A stretch of 27,367 nt of DNA. Source: Candidatus Methanophagaceae archaeon. GTDB lineage: Archaea > Halobacteriota > Syntropharchaeia > Alkanophagales > Methanospirareceae. Under the pieces are notes generated by a model. It saw only the letters and a list, made by a program, of their open reading frames with translations. It was not told the origin of the DNA and made no database searches. The DNA lies in the NCBI GenBank assembly GCA_013374505.1, contig QENJ01000224.1, positions 1 to 27,367 of the forward strand, in the 5' to 3' direction. Shown piece after piece: positions 8,255-15,326 of the stretch; the stretch's first letter is position 1; each line of letters opens with the position of its first letter. Position numbers and translations under genes: made by a program.

Positions 8255-8830
8255 ATGTCAGACTTGGCGGAAGAAGAAGGGAAAAAAGGTTTACAACTTG
8301 CAAGAGAAGCAATAGAGCAATATCTAAGTGATAGTATGAAGATGAAAGCAAAAAATGGTTTACCTGAGAGTTTCGAAGAAGAACGGGGCGTTTTCGTCAC
8401 GTTGAATAAATACGGAACTCTTCGTGGTTGTATCGGCTATCCGTACCCGGTATTCAAGCTTAAAGAAGCGATTATAGATGCTGCGATTTCTGCTGCCGTA
8501 AACGACCCGCGGTTTCCGGCTGTGACCGAAGAGGAGTTAACAGATATAACCATAGAACTTACGGTACTTACAGTGCCACAAGTATTGAAAGAGCAGCCAA
8601 AAGATTTGCCTGAGCATATTGCAATAGGCAAACATGGGTTGATAGTGAAAAAAGGTTTATATCAAGGGCTTTTGCTGCCTCAGGTTGCAACAGAACACAA
8701 CTGGTCGTCGGAAGAGTTTTTATGCGAATCCTGTTGGAAAGCGGGCTTGTCGCAGGATGCCTGGCTGGATGAAGATACCGAGGTGAGCATATTTGAGGGG
8801 CAGATATTTAAAGAGGAGGAAAAACGATGA
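8255..8830 (+). CDS. AMMECR1-domain protein
   Basis: The protein has 191 residues and is all AMMECR1 domain. The invariant motif LRGCIG is at 56-61, followed by AAVNDPRFPAVTEEEL and, in the C-terminal half, GLIVKKGLYQGLLLPQVATEHNW. The family is near-universal in archaea and is found with MEMO proteins and radical SAM proteins in many genomes. Its reaction is unknown, and a nucleic acid or modification role has been suggested. The ATG at 8255 has a good ribosome binding site, ggagggt (8243-8249). The stop overlaps the start of the ferredoxin gene (ATGA, 8827-8830), so the two are translationally coupled. The 214-base gap upstream contains AT-rich TATA-like boxes (for example actataaaat near 8206) and no gene. 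Confidence 0.93.
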   Translation: MSDLAEEEGKKGLQLAREAIEQYLSDSMKMKAKNGLPESFEEERGVFVTLNKYGTLRGCIGYPYPVFKLKEAIIDAAISAAVNDPRFPAVTEEELTDITIELTVLTVPQVLKEQPKDLPEHIAIGKHGLIVKKGLYQGLLLPQVATEHNWSSEEFLCESCWKAGLSQDAWLDEDTEVSIFEGQIFKEEEKR

Positions 8831-9000
8831 TAAAGATAGATAGATTCCGGTGTGCCTATTGCGGTGCGTGTGCGACTGTATGTCCTACGGAGGCAATAAG
8901 TTTGATGGGTGTATGGATAGACCTAAAAGGAGAAGAGTGTACCAACTGTAAAGCCTGTGTGAACATCTGTCCGATAGGTGCGTTAGAGATGATTCAGTAG
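8827..9000 (+). CDS. Small 2[4Fe-4S] ferredoxin
   Basis: The protein has 57 residues. Two classic cluster motifs are present: CAYCGACATVCP at residues 9-20 and CTNCKACVNICP at 38-49, each a CxxCxxCxxxCP. The protein is therefore a complete bacterial-type two-cluster ferredoxin, an electron carrier for low-potential reactions. Its ATG overlaps the TGA of the AMMECR1 gene by the ATGA arrangement, so both are made together. The sequence following the clusters (IGALEMIQ) ends at a TAG. In many archaea such a ferredoxin is followed by a geranylgeranyl reductase-type flavoprotein, but here the next gene is convergent and none is present. The electron donor and acceptor cannot be told. Confidence 0.95.
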   Translation: MIKIDRFRCAYCGACATVCPTEAISLMGVWIDLKGEECTNCKACVNICPIGALEMIQ

Positions 9001-9031
9001 TATACGTCACGTCCAGACTTTTGCGGGAGGA

Positions 9032-9508
9032 TTAAATCTTCACCTCATACACTATTGCGTCTTCGCCATCAGCATAATAGCCTTTTATTGTGTACATGCG
9101 TTTGTAGCCATGAGTTTCGTAAAAGGTTATTGCACCCGTATTGCTTATCCTGACCTCAAGCGTAACTCTATCGAAACCATCGGCGAGGAAATTCGCAGCC
9201 TCTGCTTTTAACAACTGTCTGCCCACTTCATTCCTTCGGCATTCGTTATCCACAGCGATTCCTGAGATATGCCCATGACCATTCCGCACGGCTCCAGCCA
9301 CGAAACCAATAATGTTGCTGCTCGCACCTCCTGTATTGTTGCCCATATCTGTAGGTGTAGCAACGAGGAAATATTTTTTGAAATAGCGATATAAAGTGAC
9401 AATATCGGTAGCGGTATTTGCCGTTTTTATATTCCGCTTCCACATACTCACAATATCCCGCAACTCAGAATCTGCCGCTTTCCGTATCTCTATCCCCCGC
9501 GCAGTCAT
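9032..9508 (-). CDS. GNAT-family N-acetyltransferase, RimI-like
   Basis: The protein has 158 residues with a full GNAT fold. Motif A is HISGIAVDNECRRNEVGRQLL (acetyl-CoA pyrophosphate loop RRNEVG, about residues 91-96), followed by FDRVTLEVRISNTGAITFYETHGYKR, the typical RimI/Naa10 motif B with the conserved Asn and Tyr. RimI-type enzymes acetylate protein N-termini; the substrate here is not known. Residues 52-66 (PTDMGNNTGGASSNI) form a low-complexity insert before the core strand. The gene is monocistronic, convergent with the ferredoxin (31 bases between stops), and starts with ATG at 9508. Confidence 0.88.
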   Translation of the reverse strand: MTARGIEIRKAADSELRDIVSMWKRNIKTANTATDIVTLYRYFKKYFLVATPTDMGNNTGGASSNIIGFVAGAVRNGHGHISGIAVDNECRRNEVGRQLLKAEAANFLADGFDRVTLEVRISNTGAITFYETHGYKRMYTIKGYYADGEDAIVYEVKI

Positions 9509-9675
9509 AACTGATTACCACATCTACGCAATAAATTAGTTCTGCAAATAAAATTTTCGGTTTCGGTATTTGTGATTCCGCGGCACATTTATGTGTTTCA
9601 TTCATACAATTAGCCTGTCCCTAACGGGGGTGTACGGTTCAATAAACTACCGTGAAGCGTTTTCGGCCATATCGC

Positions 9676-12444
9676 TCACAAAAATTCAACGGTTGTGCAG
9701 CCGTTCAAGAATTTTACCTTTGCATCTATCGTGGCTATTCCTTTGACTCGGGACGAAGTCAAAGTAGCTTTGACTGAAGCATGACCCGTAGGTATTTTGA
9801 CATGACTCTCGATCGTGCCAATATCTGTTACTAAATATACCGTTACGTCTTCGGGAACGAGAATAGGTATTCCGTTATTGTCTTCTATACTTATCGTTAT
9901 TGTTGTCATTGATTCGCCATCAGCCGTGATTTTTGTGGGTTCTGCTGAGAGTTTTAGGTTTATATCTGGTATTTCCCTCAAATCGCAATGAAAAGGAGTT
10001 GTTTGTTCTGCGTGGACTATTTTTTTTTGTTCACACTCGAAATAGCCAAACTTTATGAATTTTACTGTATGCGGGCCCACAAAAACATCGAGCACTGTTG
10101 TGGGTGATAGACCGCGATACACTCGATCCAGAAAGACCAAAGCGTTTTGGGGATCAGAATCCGCGTATATTGTACCGGTTTTTTCTTTTCCATTACCCTC
10201 TCCTTTTTTGTTGATTTCGTTTCTAAAAACCAGTACAACAGCAACGGCCAGCACAGCCGCAGCGAATACCCAGATCCATGGAATAGTAAGAGATGTTTCC
10301 CACTCCAATTCTACTCCAACTTCTTCGGACCATGCTCCTGCGTTATCTCTAACTGCAAAACTGTACCAGCCTTCCTGTGCATCTTCATCCTTAAAGTAAT
10401 CGGAACTCTCAGGGACTAATCTGGTTGTACCATCCGGAAACGTCCAACGGCATTCCACCACTTCGCCATCTTCATCTTCGCCATAGCCTTCAAATGTTAC
10501 TGTTTCGTATTCGGTTGCGGGATTGGGATATATCTCGATGTATGCGGTTGGTGGTACGTTTTGTGTAATAGTAATCAAATCAGATATTGACGCTTCGCCT
10601 CTTTGGGTCTCTATCTCCGCTTCTGCATATAAAGTGTATGTTTCTGTCGTATCTACGACCGGTGCGTGAAATATCGAGACGAATCCACCGTCATCGTTTG
10701 TCACGCCTTCTATTGGATCCAACTCACCGATTGTTGCTGAAAGACGAACAAAAGCATCAGGTACGGGATTGCCATTCGCGGTAACACGAACGCTAATCTC
10801 GTTTGATTCGCCGGATGGCACAGGATCTGTAAAAATCGCGATTGTCAGGGTTGACGTGGGTTCAACGGTTATATCTGCAGTGTCGGTAGCAAATAAATTA
10901 TCATTGTCTGTTACCGTGAGCGAGGCAGTATAATGCCCACTATGAGTATATGCGTGCTCTACATTTAGTCCTGTGCTTGTATCGCCGTCACCAAAGTCCC
11001 AGTCATAAGAAACGAGTTCGCCATCAGTGTCGCGGGATGCCTCTGCACTGAATGATATGCTTTCACCTTCGTTTATTTCCGTGGGTGTTGCGGACATTAT
11101 AGCGGTCGGCGGTTGGCGCTCGGAACTCCGGGTATTCATCACCACTGTTTTTGACCATCGTGAACTCGCACCGTGGTCATCAGTAGCTCTTACTCTGATG
11201 CGATATTCACAGGGTTCGATCCAGGCATGGGATTGAACTATACGTTCGCCTGATTTTACGAATTCTGTCTCTGAAGTTGTGCCATCACCCCAGTCAAAGG
11301 TATGTCTCATATCATCGCCTTCGGGATCTTCGGTAGAGGTTGAATAACGGTATAATGTACTGGTATATCCTGATGTTGGGCCCGATAGACGCGGTGTGTT
11401 GGGTGGACTGTTTGCTTGTGTAGCAGTGCTAAAACGCCATTCGTATGGCTCTTCTAAGTTGTTATCTGCGGAATCTTCCGCCTCCTGCCCAATTGTTACA
11501 GTGTAAGTTGTGTCGTAGTTGAGGTTAGAAGAAGGTGTGAAGGTCATTGTGTTCTCTTTCCTGCTAAACTCGCCTGTGACTCTTACTTGGTTAGAATCAT
11601 AGACATATAATGCACCTTCTACCGAGTCCGTGTTCATCAGTTCGCTGAATGTTACGGTTATTTGTGTTGTAACCGATACATTTTCGCCTGTTGGTGTGTG
11701 TTCTATTACGGTAGGAGGGGTGGTGTCTCTTGGCTCTGATATGTGTACATTTCTGTAGCCAGTCCATGCTCGGTTGCCTGCTTTATCGTAGGCATTAGCA
11801 CCATAACTCACAGAGGTTCCGGCGTAGTCTGGATAGGGTCCGCCTCGGTAAGTACATGAATCGGAGTCGGGGCATTCTTTTACCTTTCTCGCATTCACTA
11901 ATATCTCGATTCTGTCAATTCCCGCTCTATCTGAAGCTGTTGCGCTAAAAGTAATCTGCTGATCGGCAGTGGGATTTTCGGGAGAACAGGTGAGTGTTAG
12001 GGTTGGTGGGGTTGTGTCGTTGGGATATGTTATTTTTAGAGTGCCACCTCCTACGGGATAATTCTGCATTGCTACTACAGATATCTTCCAATCTTGCTCT
12101 GTTTTAATATCGTCCTCAGAGACCTCATAGGACAGCGATAAGGGTAAGACCGTGAATTCATCCCACCAAACTTCTTTTGTCTCTCCTGAGGGTAAGTCTA
12201 AAACAATACTAAGTCCGCTGTAATATCCTGTAAAGTCTACTATTTCAGCATAGATTGTGCCGGTCACGTCTACGGGGAACTCGATGCTAACGGACTCTCC
12301 TTGGCTAACTACAAACTTCTCTTCAATAGTTGTCGCGCTTGCACTGCCGGCAAGCAATACCAATATCAGCAGAGCAGACGTCAATACTGTGCCTATAAGG
12401 ACTCTCCTATGCCTTTCCATACTTTTAACAATGTGCACAACCAT
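9676..12444 (-). CDS. Large surface protein: Ig-like, Big_5, PKD domains, one TM, then PEGA and Ig-like domain
   Basis: The protein has 922 residues. Order: signal peptide (about 11-38, ends SASA-TT), beta-rich domain (40-140), Ig-like domain from DTTPPTLTL (142-237), SbsA/Big_5-like domain from DTTPPTVIEHTP (240-345), cadherin/PKD-like domain with FDWGDGTTS (350-437), PKD domain with YDWDFGDGDTSTG (446-528), Ig-like/Big_1 (530-628), a second PKD-like domain (630-716), transmembrane helix TIPWIWVFAAAVLAVAVVLVF (720-740), basic RNEINKKGEGNGKEK, PEGA domain (756-825) and a last Big_1/invasin-like domain (827-922). The large part is outside and adhesive. The PEGA and last domains lie after the membrane helix and a basic stop-transfer, so they are predicted inside, which is odd. 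It follows the radical SAM gene by 4 bases and is part of that operon, perhaps as target, receptor or anchor of its product. An internal ATG eight codons in could also start it. Confidence 0.87.
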   Translation of the reverse strand: MVVHIVKSMERHRRVLIGTVLTSALLILVLLAGSASATTIEEKFVVSQGESVSIEFPVDVTGTIYAEIVDFTGYYSGLSIVLDLPSGETKEVWWDEFTVLPLSLSYEVSEDDIKTEQDWKISVVAMQNYPVGGGTLKITYPNDTTPPTLTLTCSPENPTADQQITFSATASDRAGIDRIEILVNARKVKECPDSDSCTYRGGPYPDYAGTSVSYGANAYDKAGNRAWTGYRNVHISEPRDTTPPTVIEHTPTGENVSVTTQITVTFSELMNTDSVEGALYVYDSNQVRVTGEFSRKENTMTFTPSSNLNYDTTYTVTIGQEAEDSADNNLEEPYEWRFSTATQANSPPNTPRLSGPTSGYTSTLYRYSTSTEDPEGDDMRHTFDWGDGTTSETEFVKSGERIVQSHAWIEPCEYRIRVRATDDHGASSRWSKTVVMNTRSSERQPPTAIMSATPTEINEGESISFSAEASRDTDGELVSYDWDFGDGDTSTGLNVEHAYTHSGHYTASLTVTDNDNLFATDTADITVEPTSTLTIAIFTDPVPSGESNEISVRVTANGNPVPDAFVRLSATIGELDPIEGVTNDDGGFVSIFHAPVVDTTETYTLYAEAEIETQRGEASISDLITITQNVPPTAYIEIYPNPATEYETVTFEGYGEDEDGEVVECRWTFPDGTTRLVPESSDYFKDEDAQEGWYSFAVRDNAGAWSEEVGVELEWETSLTIPWIWVFAAAVLAVAVVLVFRNEINKKGEGNGKEKTGTIYADSDPQNALVFLDRVYRGLSPTTVLDVFVGPHTVKFIKFGYFECEQKKIVHAEQTTPFHCDLREIPDINLKLSAEPTKITADGESMTTITISIEDNNGIPILVPEDVTVYLVTDIGTIESHVKIPTGHASVKATLTSSRVKGIATIDAKVKFLNGCTTVEFL

Positions 12445-12448
12445 GTTT

Positions 12449-13837
12449 TTATCTTTTCATGCCATAAATCTCATCAAATTTCGCCTGAAATAAACCTTCG
12501 AGCCATTGCTTTCGAACATTACAAGAATCCGGCGTCCAAACAGTTCCATTGACTTCAAAGGCATTTCCCATACAGCCGGCACCGCAGAAATTCCGCCAGC
12601 TACATTCTTTGCACTCTTCTATTTTTGATGGTCTAACGAGACACATTTTTATTATCGCCTCAAGTTTTTGACTATTCACTATTTCATCCAAACTTTGCAC
12701 TTTTATGTTACCAATACAATATTCTGAACCAAAATGAAAACACTGGCAGGGATAGACATCTCCAGTCGGGGCAATCCGCAACTGACTACCTATTGTGCAT
12801 CTGTAAGGCTTTCCGGGATTGTTTATATCCAAAGAAAAACATTCTGCAAGTAAGTCTAATTTACCTTTTAGTTCTTTTGATCGCTTTGAGATGAAATCCC
12901 AAAACCAAAGCCTTTTAGCATCAGAAAGCCGTAAATCGTCCCAGTTCGCTTTTGCTCGTCCGGATGAGGCAAGCGGCGGGAACTGAATCACCGGTATTCC
13001 TTTTCCAAGTGCGAACTCAATTAGTTCCGGGACGTCTTCTACATTAATACGCGTGGGCGTAAACGCAATAACGATGTCTTTTCCCATGCCTCTTTCAATG
13101 AGCTTATCCATCCCCCTAAGCGCCGAATCGAAACTACCGTTTCCTCGAATACGGTCATGTGTCTCTTTTCTGACGCCATCGAGACTTATTTGAATTTTAA
13201 TAGGCATTTTTGACAATGTTTCTGCTATTTCATCAGCTATGAGCGTTCCATTGGTACCTAATGTGACCATTAAATCCAGAGAAAGTGCGTATTTTATTAT
13301 ATCAATATAATCAAGTCTCATCAGAGGCTCGCCACCACCGATGCTTACTGATCTCGCACCGAGTTCTTTGGCTGATTTTATCAGGTTTTTTATCTCTTCG
13401 GTGGTCAGTTCTCCATCCTCTGCATCGCCAGCAGGCAGATAGCAATGAGCACATCTCAAATTGCAGCTTTTTGTTATTTCTATTGCCAGACTTCGGAACG
13501 AATTGGCAGAAGCTGTGGTCTCGAGGGTATCCACTTCTTCCATCCCGTTGTATTGCACAACTTGGATATCAACCATGCTATTTAAAAATAATTCGACGCC
13601 GTTTAAAACTTCATTAAGGTCTATCGCATATTTATCTGCAATTAATCTTGAAATATCATGAATTGTATTTTTACCGTTGCACTGATTCAATATTTCCAGA
13701 CTATCTTTATTTATAAAAGCCCACGATGGTTTATCGGGATCAAGAATAAAATAAACCGTTTCTGTTTTTGAATCTCGCGCTTCAATAAAAAGCTGTTCCG
13801 ATACCTTCGGCTTTTCTGAATTCATTTTCGCGTACAT
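12449..13837 (-). CDS. Radical SAM-SPASM peptide maturase with N-terminal PqqD-like domain
   Basis: The protein has 462 residues. Residues about 15-95 (YFILDPDKPSWAFINKDS, ending LFLNSMVDIQVV) form a PqqD-like RiPP recognition element. The radical SAM barrel has Cys125, Cys129 and Cys132 in CNLRCAHC, SAM-binding GGGEPL (167-172), TLGTNGTLI (192-200) and ISLDG (217-221). The C-terminal SPASM region has cysteines at 347, 364, 366, 374, 399, 409, 412, 418, 422 and 439 (CTIGSQLRIAPTGDVYPCQC; CKECSWRNFCGAGC), enough for two auxiliary [4Fe-4S] clusters. Family knowledge: such enzymes install crosslinks or other radical changes on a leader-bearing peptide. The two repeated proteins directly upstream are the obvious substrates. 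A hairpin with a T run lies just before the start. The reaction type is not readable from sequence. Confidence 0.93.
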   Translation of the reverse strand: MYAKMNSEKPKVSEQLFIEARDSKTETVYFILDPDKPSWAFINKDSLEILNQCNGKNTIHDISRLIADKYAIDLNEVLNGVELFLNSMVDIQVVQYNGMEEVDTLETTASANSFRSLAIEITKSCNLRCAHCYLPAGDAEDGELTTEEIKNLIKSAKELGARSVSIGGGEPLMRLDYIDIIKYALSLDLMVTLGTNGTLIADEIAETLSKMPIKIQISLDGVRKETHDRIRGNGSFDSALRGMDKLIERGMGKDIVIAFTPTRINVEDVPELIEFALGKGIPVIQFPPLASSGRAKANWDDLRLSDAKRLWFWDFISKRSKELKGKLDLLAECFSLDINNPGKPYRCTIGSQLRIAPTGDVYPCQCFHFGSEYCIGNIKVQSLDEIVNSQKLEAIIKMCLVRPSKIEECKECSWRNFCGAGCMGNAFEVNGTVWTPDSCNVRKQWLEGLFQAKFDEIYGMKR

Positions 13838-13844
13838 AGAAATA

Positions 13845-13872
13845 AAAAAGGATGAGATTGCTTTATCTCATC
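13845..13872 (-). terminator. Hairpin plus T-run between precursor and maturase genes
   Basis: Reading the minus strand, GATGAGAT (13865-13872) and ATCTCATC (13851-13858) form a perfect 8-bp stem with a 6-base loop. C and then six T follow, and an A-rich strand lies opposite. The stem overlaps the last codons of the 13863-14549 gene and ends just before the maturase start (13837). It resembles an intrinsic or partial terminator that would lower maturase transcript relative to precursor transcript. Confidence 0.6.
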
Positions 13873-14549
13873 TTTTGGATTCTGTATTCCTCTAACACGT
13901 TCAACAGCCATGGATCCAGAGGACCTGGAAAAGGTTGGGGTAATATATCATCCTTTTCAATCAGTGCAATTGTCGAAACTCGATACCACTTAGGCGGTAT
14001 GGGCAGTGGACTGATCTTAACTGAAGACAATGATATCCTAAGAGGTGGCTCAGGTTGTGGACTGATCATAACCGAAGAAAATAACTCAGGTCCGAATAAT
14101 GCTTTTTTGAACACGACCGGCAGGAATGCGTATGTTTCATCGCTTTCAAATGCTACACCGTGTGCCCTAAAAACTTTTGAGATTCCCACACTGAGCTCAT
14201 TTAGCAGTGCTTTGTTACTGAGTATCTGTTCTCTAAGTGTCGTTATAGGTACCGGGTCATCATCCCTCACCCTGAATTTTTCCAGCACGCCTAAGACATC
14301 AGGATCCAATGGTCCTGCTATACCAAATGATGGTATCTTCTCTATCGTGGCCTCATAACTTGTAAATATCTCTGGCATAAAGATGGGCTTTTTGTATACG
14401 AGCGGGACAAATGCAAAGGTCTCATCATCCTCGAGTTTTACCTTGCCTTTTAGTATCTTCGAAATTGTATCACTGAGATCTTTCAGCAGCTTTTCGTCCT
14501 TGATTATTCTATTCCGAAGTTCTTCGCTTCTTTCTATCATTTCTTGCAC
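13863..14549 (-). CDS. Candidate RiPP precursor A: two head-core-tail modules
   Basis: The protein has 228 residues and no match to a family I can name. It is an internal duplication. The module 1 head (10-62) reads LRNRIIKDEKLLKDLSDTIS, then ETFAFVPLVYKKPIFMPEIF; the module 2 head (104-158) reads LREQILSNKALLNELSVGIS, then ETYAFLPVVFKKALFGPELF. Each head is followed by a variable core (63-76; 159-206, rich in Pro with PPKWYR) and a conserved tail (77-94 IAGPLDPDVLGVLEKFRV; 207-224 FPGPLDPWLLNVLEEYRI). Head helices plus FxPxV motif resemble leader regions of long-leader RiPP precursors, and the variable proline/aromatic cores would be the modified part. It has no signal peptide and no cysteine. 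A GTG start at 14549 is supported by aggag eight bases upstream and by alignment with the paralogue. The function is inferred only from the neighbouring PqqD-radical SAM gene. Confidence 0.75.
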   Translation of the reverse strand: MQEMIERSEELRNRIIKDEKLLKDLSDTISKILKGKVKLEDDETFAFVPLVYKKPIFMPEIFTSYEATIEKIPSFGIAGPLDPDVLGVLEKFRVRDDDPVPITTLREQILSNKALLNELSVGISKVFRAHGVAFESDETYAFLPVVFKKALFGPELFSSVMISPQPEPPLRISLSSVKISPLPIPPKWYRVSTIALIEKDDILPQPFPGPLDPWLLNVLEEYRIQKMR

Positions 14550-14576
14550 ATTCTTTACTCCTATTTATCTAGTTCA

Positions 14577-15257
14577 CTAAAATCGAAACCTATCCAGAGC
14601 ATACAGCAGTTCAGGTGCGGGTATTCCATCTATGGGCGTGACGATACACCATGATGCTGATTCTGAAGCCATGTGACTTGCTGCTATTATTCCAAGTTCG
14701 GGTGTATGATCTGCTACTACCACGGGCGAACTGGGCACTGGATGTGGGCCTGCCGCTACCATTGGCGTTACATCCAGGAACATCTCGTGCGCAAAGGTTG
14801 GCTTTTTGTAGACAATCGGCGAAAACACATACATGACGTCTTCGTTAATGGCAACACCATGCTCCTTTAGAGCACTCGATACCGCCTCACTGAGTTCCTG
14901 GAGTAGCGCTTTGTTACCGAGTATCTGCTCTCTGAGTGTCATTCCCGGCTGTGGCGTTTTCTCCGTGATTCTATATTTTTCTATGACCTTCAGAAATTCG
15001 AATGTCGGTAACCCGCATATGGGCCAATACCTACACCACCACCATGGACCAACTTCAGCCCGCGGACCTGCTAATATCTCTGGTGCAAAGGTTGATCTTT
15101 TATTTACGAGCGGCACAAACGTGTATGTCTCGTCTGCTCCAATCTCCACTTTTCCCTTAAGTATCTCTGCAATCTTCTCGCTAAGGACTCTTAGCAGTTT
15201 CTCATCCCTTATGATTCTATCCCTAAGTTCTATACTATTTTCTATTTTTTCTTTCAT
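14577..15257 (-). CDS. Candidate RiPP precursor B: paralogue with two head-core-tail modules
   Basis: The protein has 226 residues and is a paralogue of the next gene along the whole length of heads and tails. Head 1 (10-61) is LRDRIIRDEKLLRVLSEKIA with ETYTFVPLVNKRSTFAPEIL; head 2 (108-160) is LREQILGNKALLQELSEAVS with MYVFSPIVYKKPTFAHEMF. Core 1 (62-80) holds a remarkable aromatic run, PWWWCRYWPIC. Core 2 (161-208) is Pro/Val/Ala-rich with SASWCIV. Tails are 81-97 (CGLPTFEFLKVIEKYRI) and 209-226 (IDGIPAPELLYALDRFRF). Cores differ completely from those of A while the flanks are kept, as expected when flanks are recognised and cores diversify. ATG at 15257 follows a GGGGGC eight bases upstream and a TATA box of its own. 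It lies 27 bases before gene A. Stop is TAG. Confidence 0.75.
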   Translation of the reverse strand: MKEKIENSIELRDRIIRDEKLLRVLSEKIAEILKGKVEIGADETYTFVPLVNKRSTFAPEILAGPRAEVGPWWWCRYWPICGLPTFEFLKVIEKYRITEKTPQPGMTLREQILGNKALLQELSEAVSSALKEHGVAINEDVMYVFSPIVYKKPTFAHEMFLDVTPMVAAGPHPVPSSPVVVADHTPELGIIAASHMASESASWCIVTPIDGIPAPELLYALDRFRF

Positions 15258-15291
15258 GTCTTTTGCCCCCTTTTAGTAATTTTTCGGGGAG

Positions 15292-15299
15292 ATTTATAA
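15292..15299 (-). promoter_or_regulatory. Probable internal TATA box driving the precursor genes
   Basis: On the minus strand ttataaat, preceded by cgaaaaataaa (BRE-like A-rich), is centred about 38 bases before the ATG of precursor B. That predicts a start near 15268 and a short leader. The 69-base gap after the subtilase gene has no other evident role, so the precursors may be expressed independently of the broken protease gene. Confidence 0.45.
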
Positions 15300-15326
15300 T
15301 TTATTTTTCGATCTTGTATCAGATTA

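Noticed and set aside
13863..15257. The paralogues as Nif11- or nitrile-hydratase-type leader precursors
   Set aside because: The helical heads are reminiscent, but the Nif11 and NHLP signature residues and a Gly-Gly cleavage site are not visible, so no known class is assigned.
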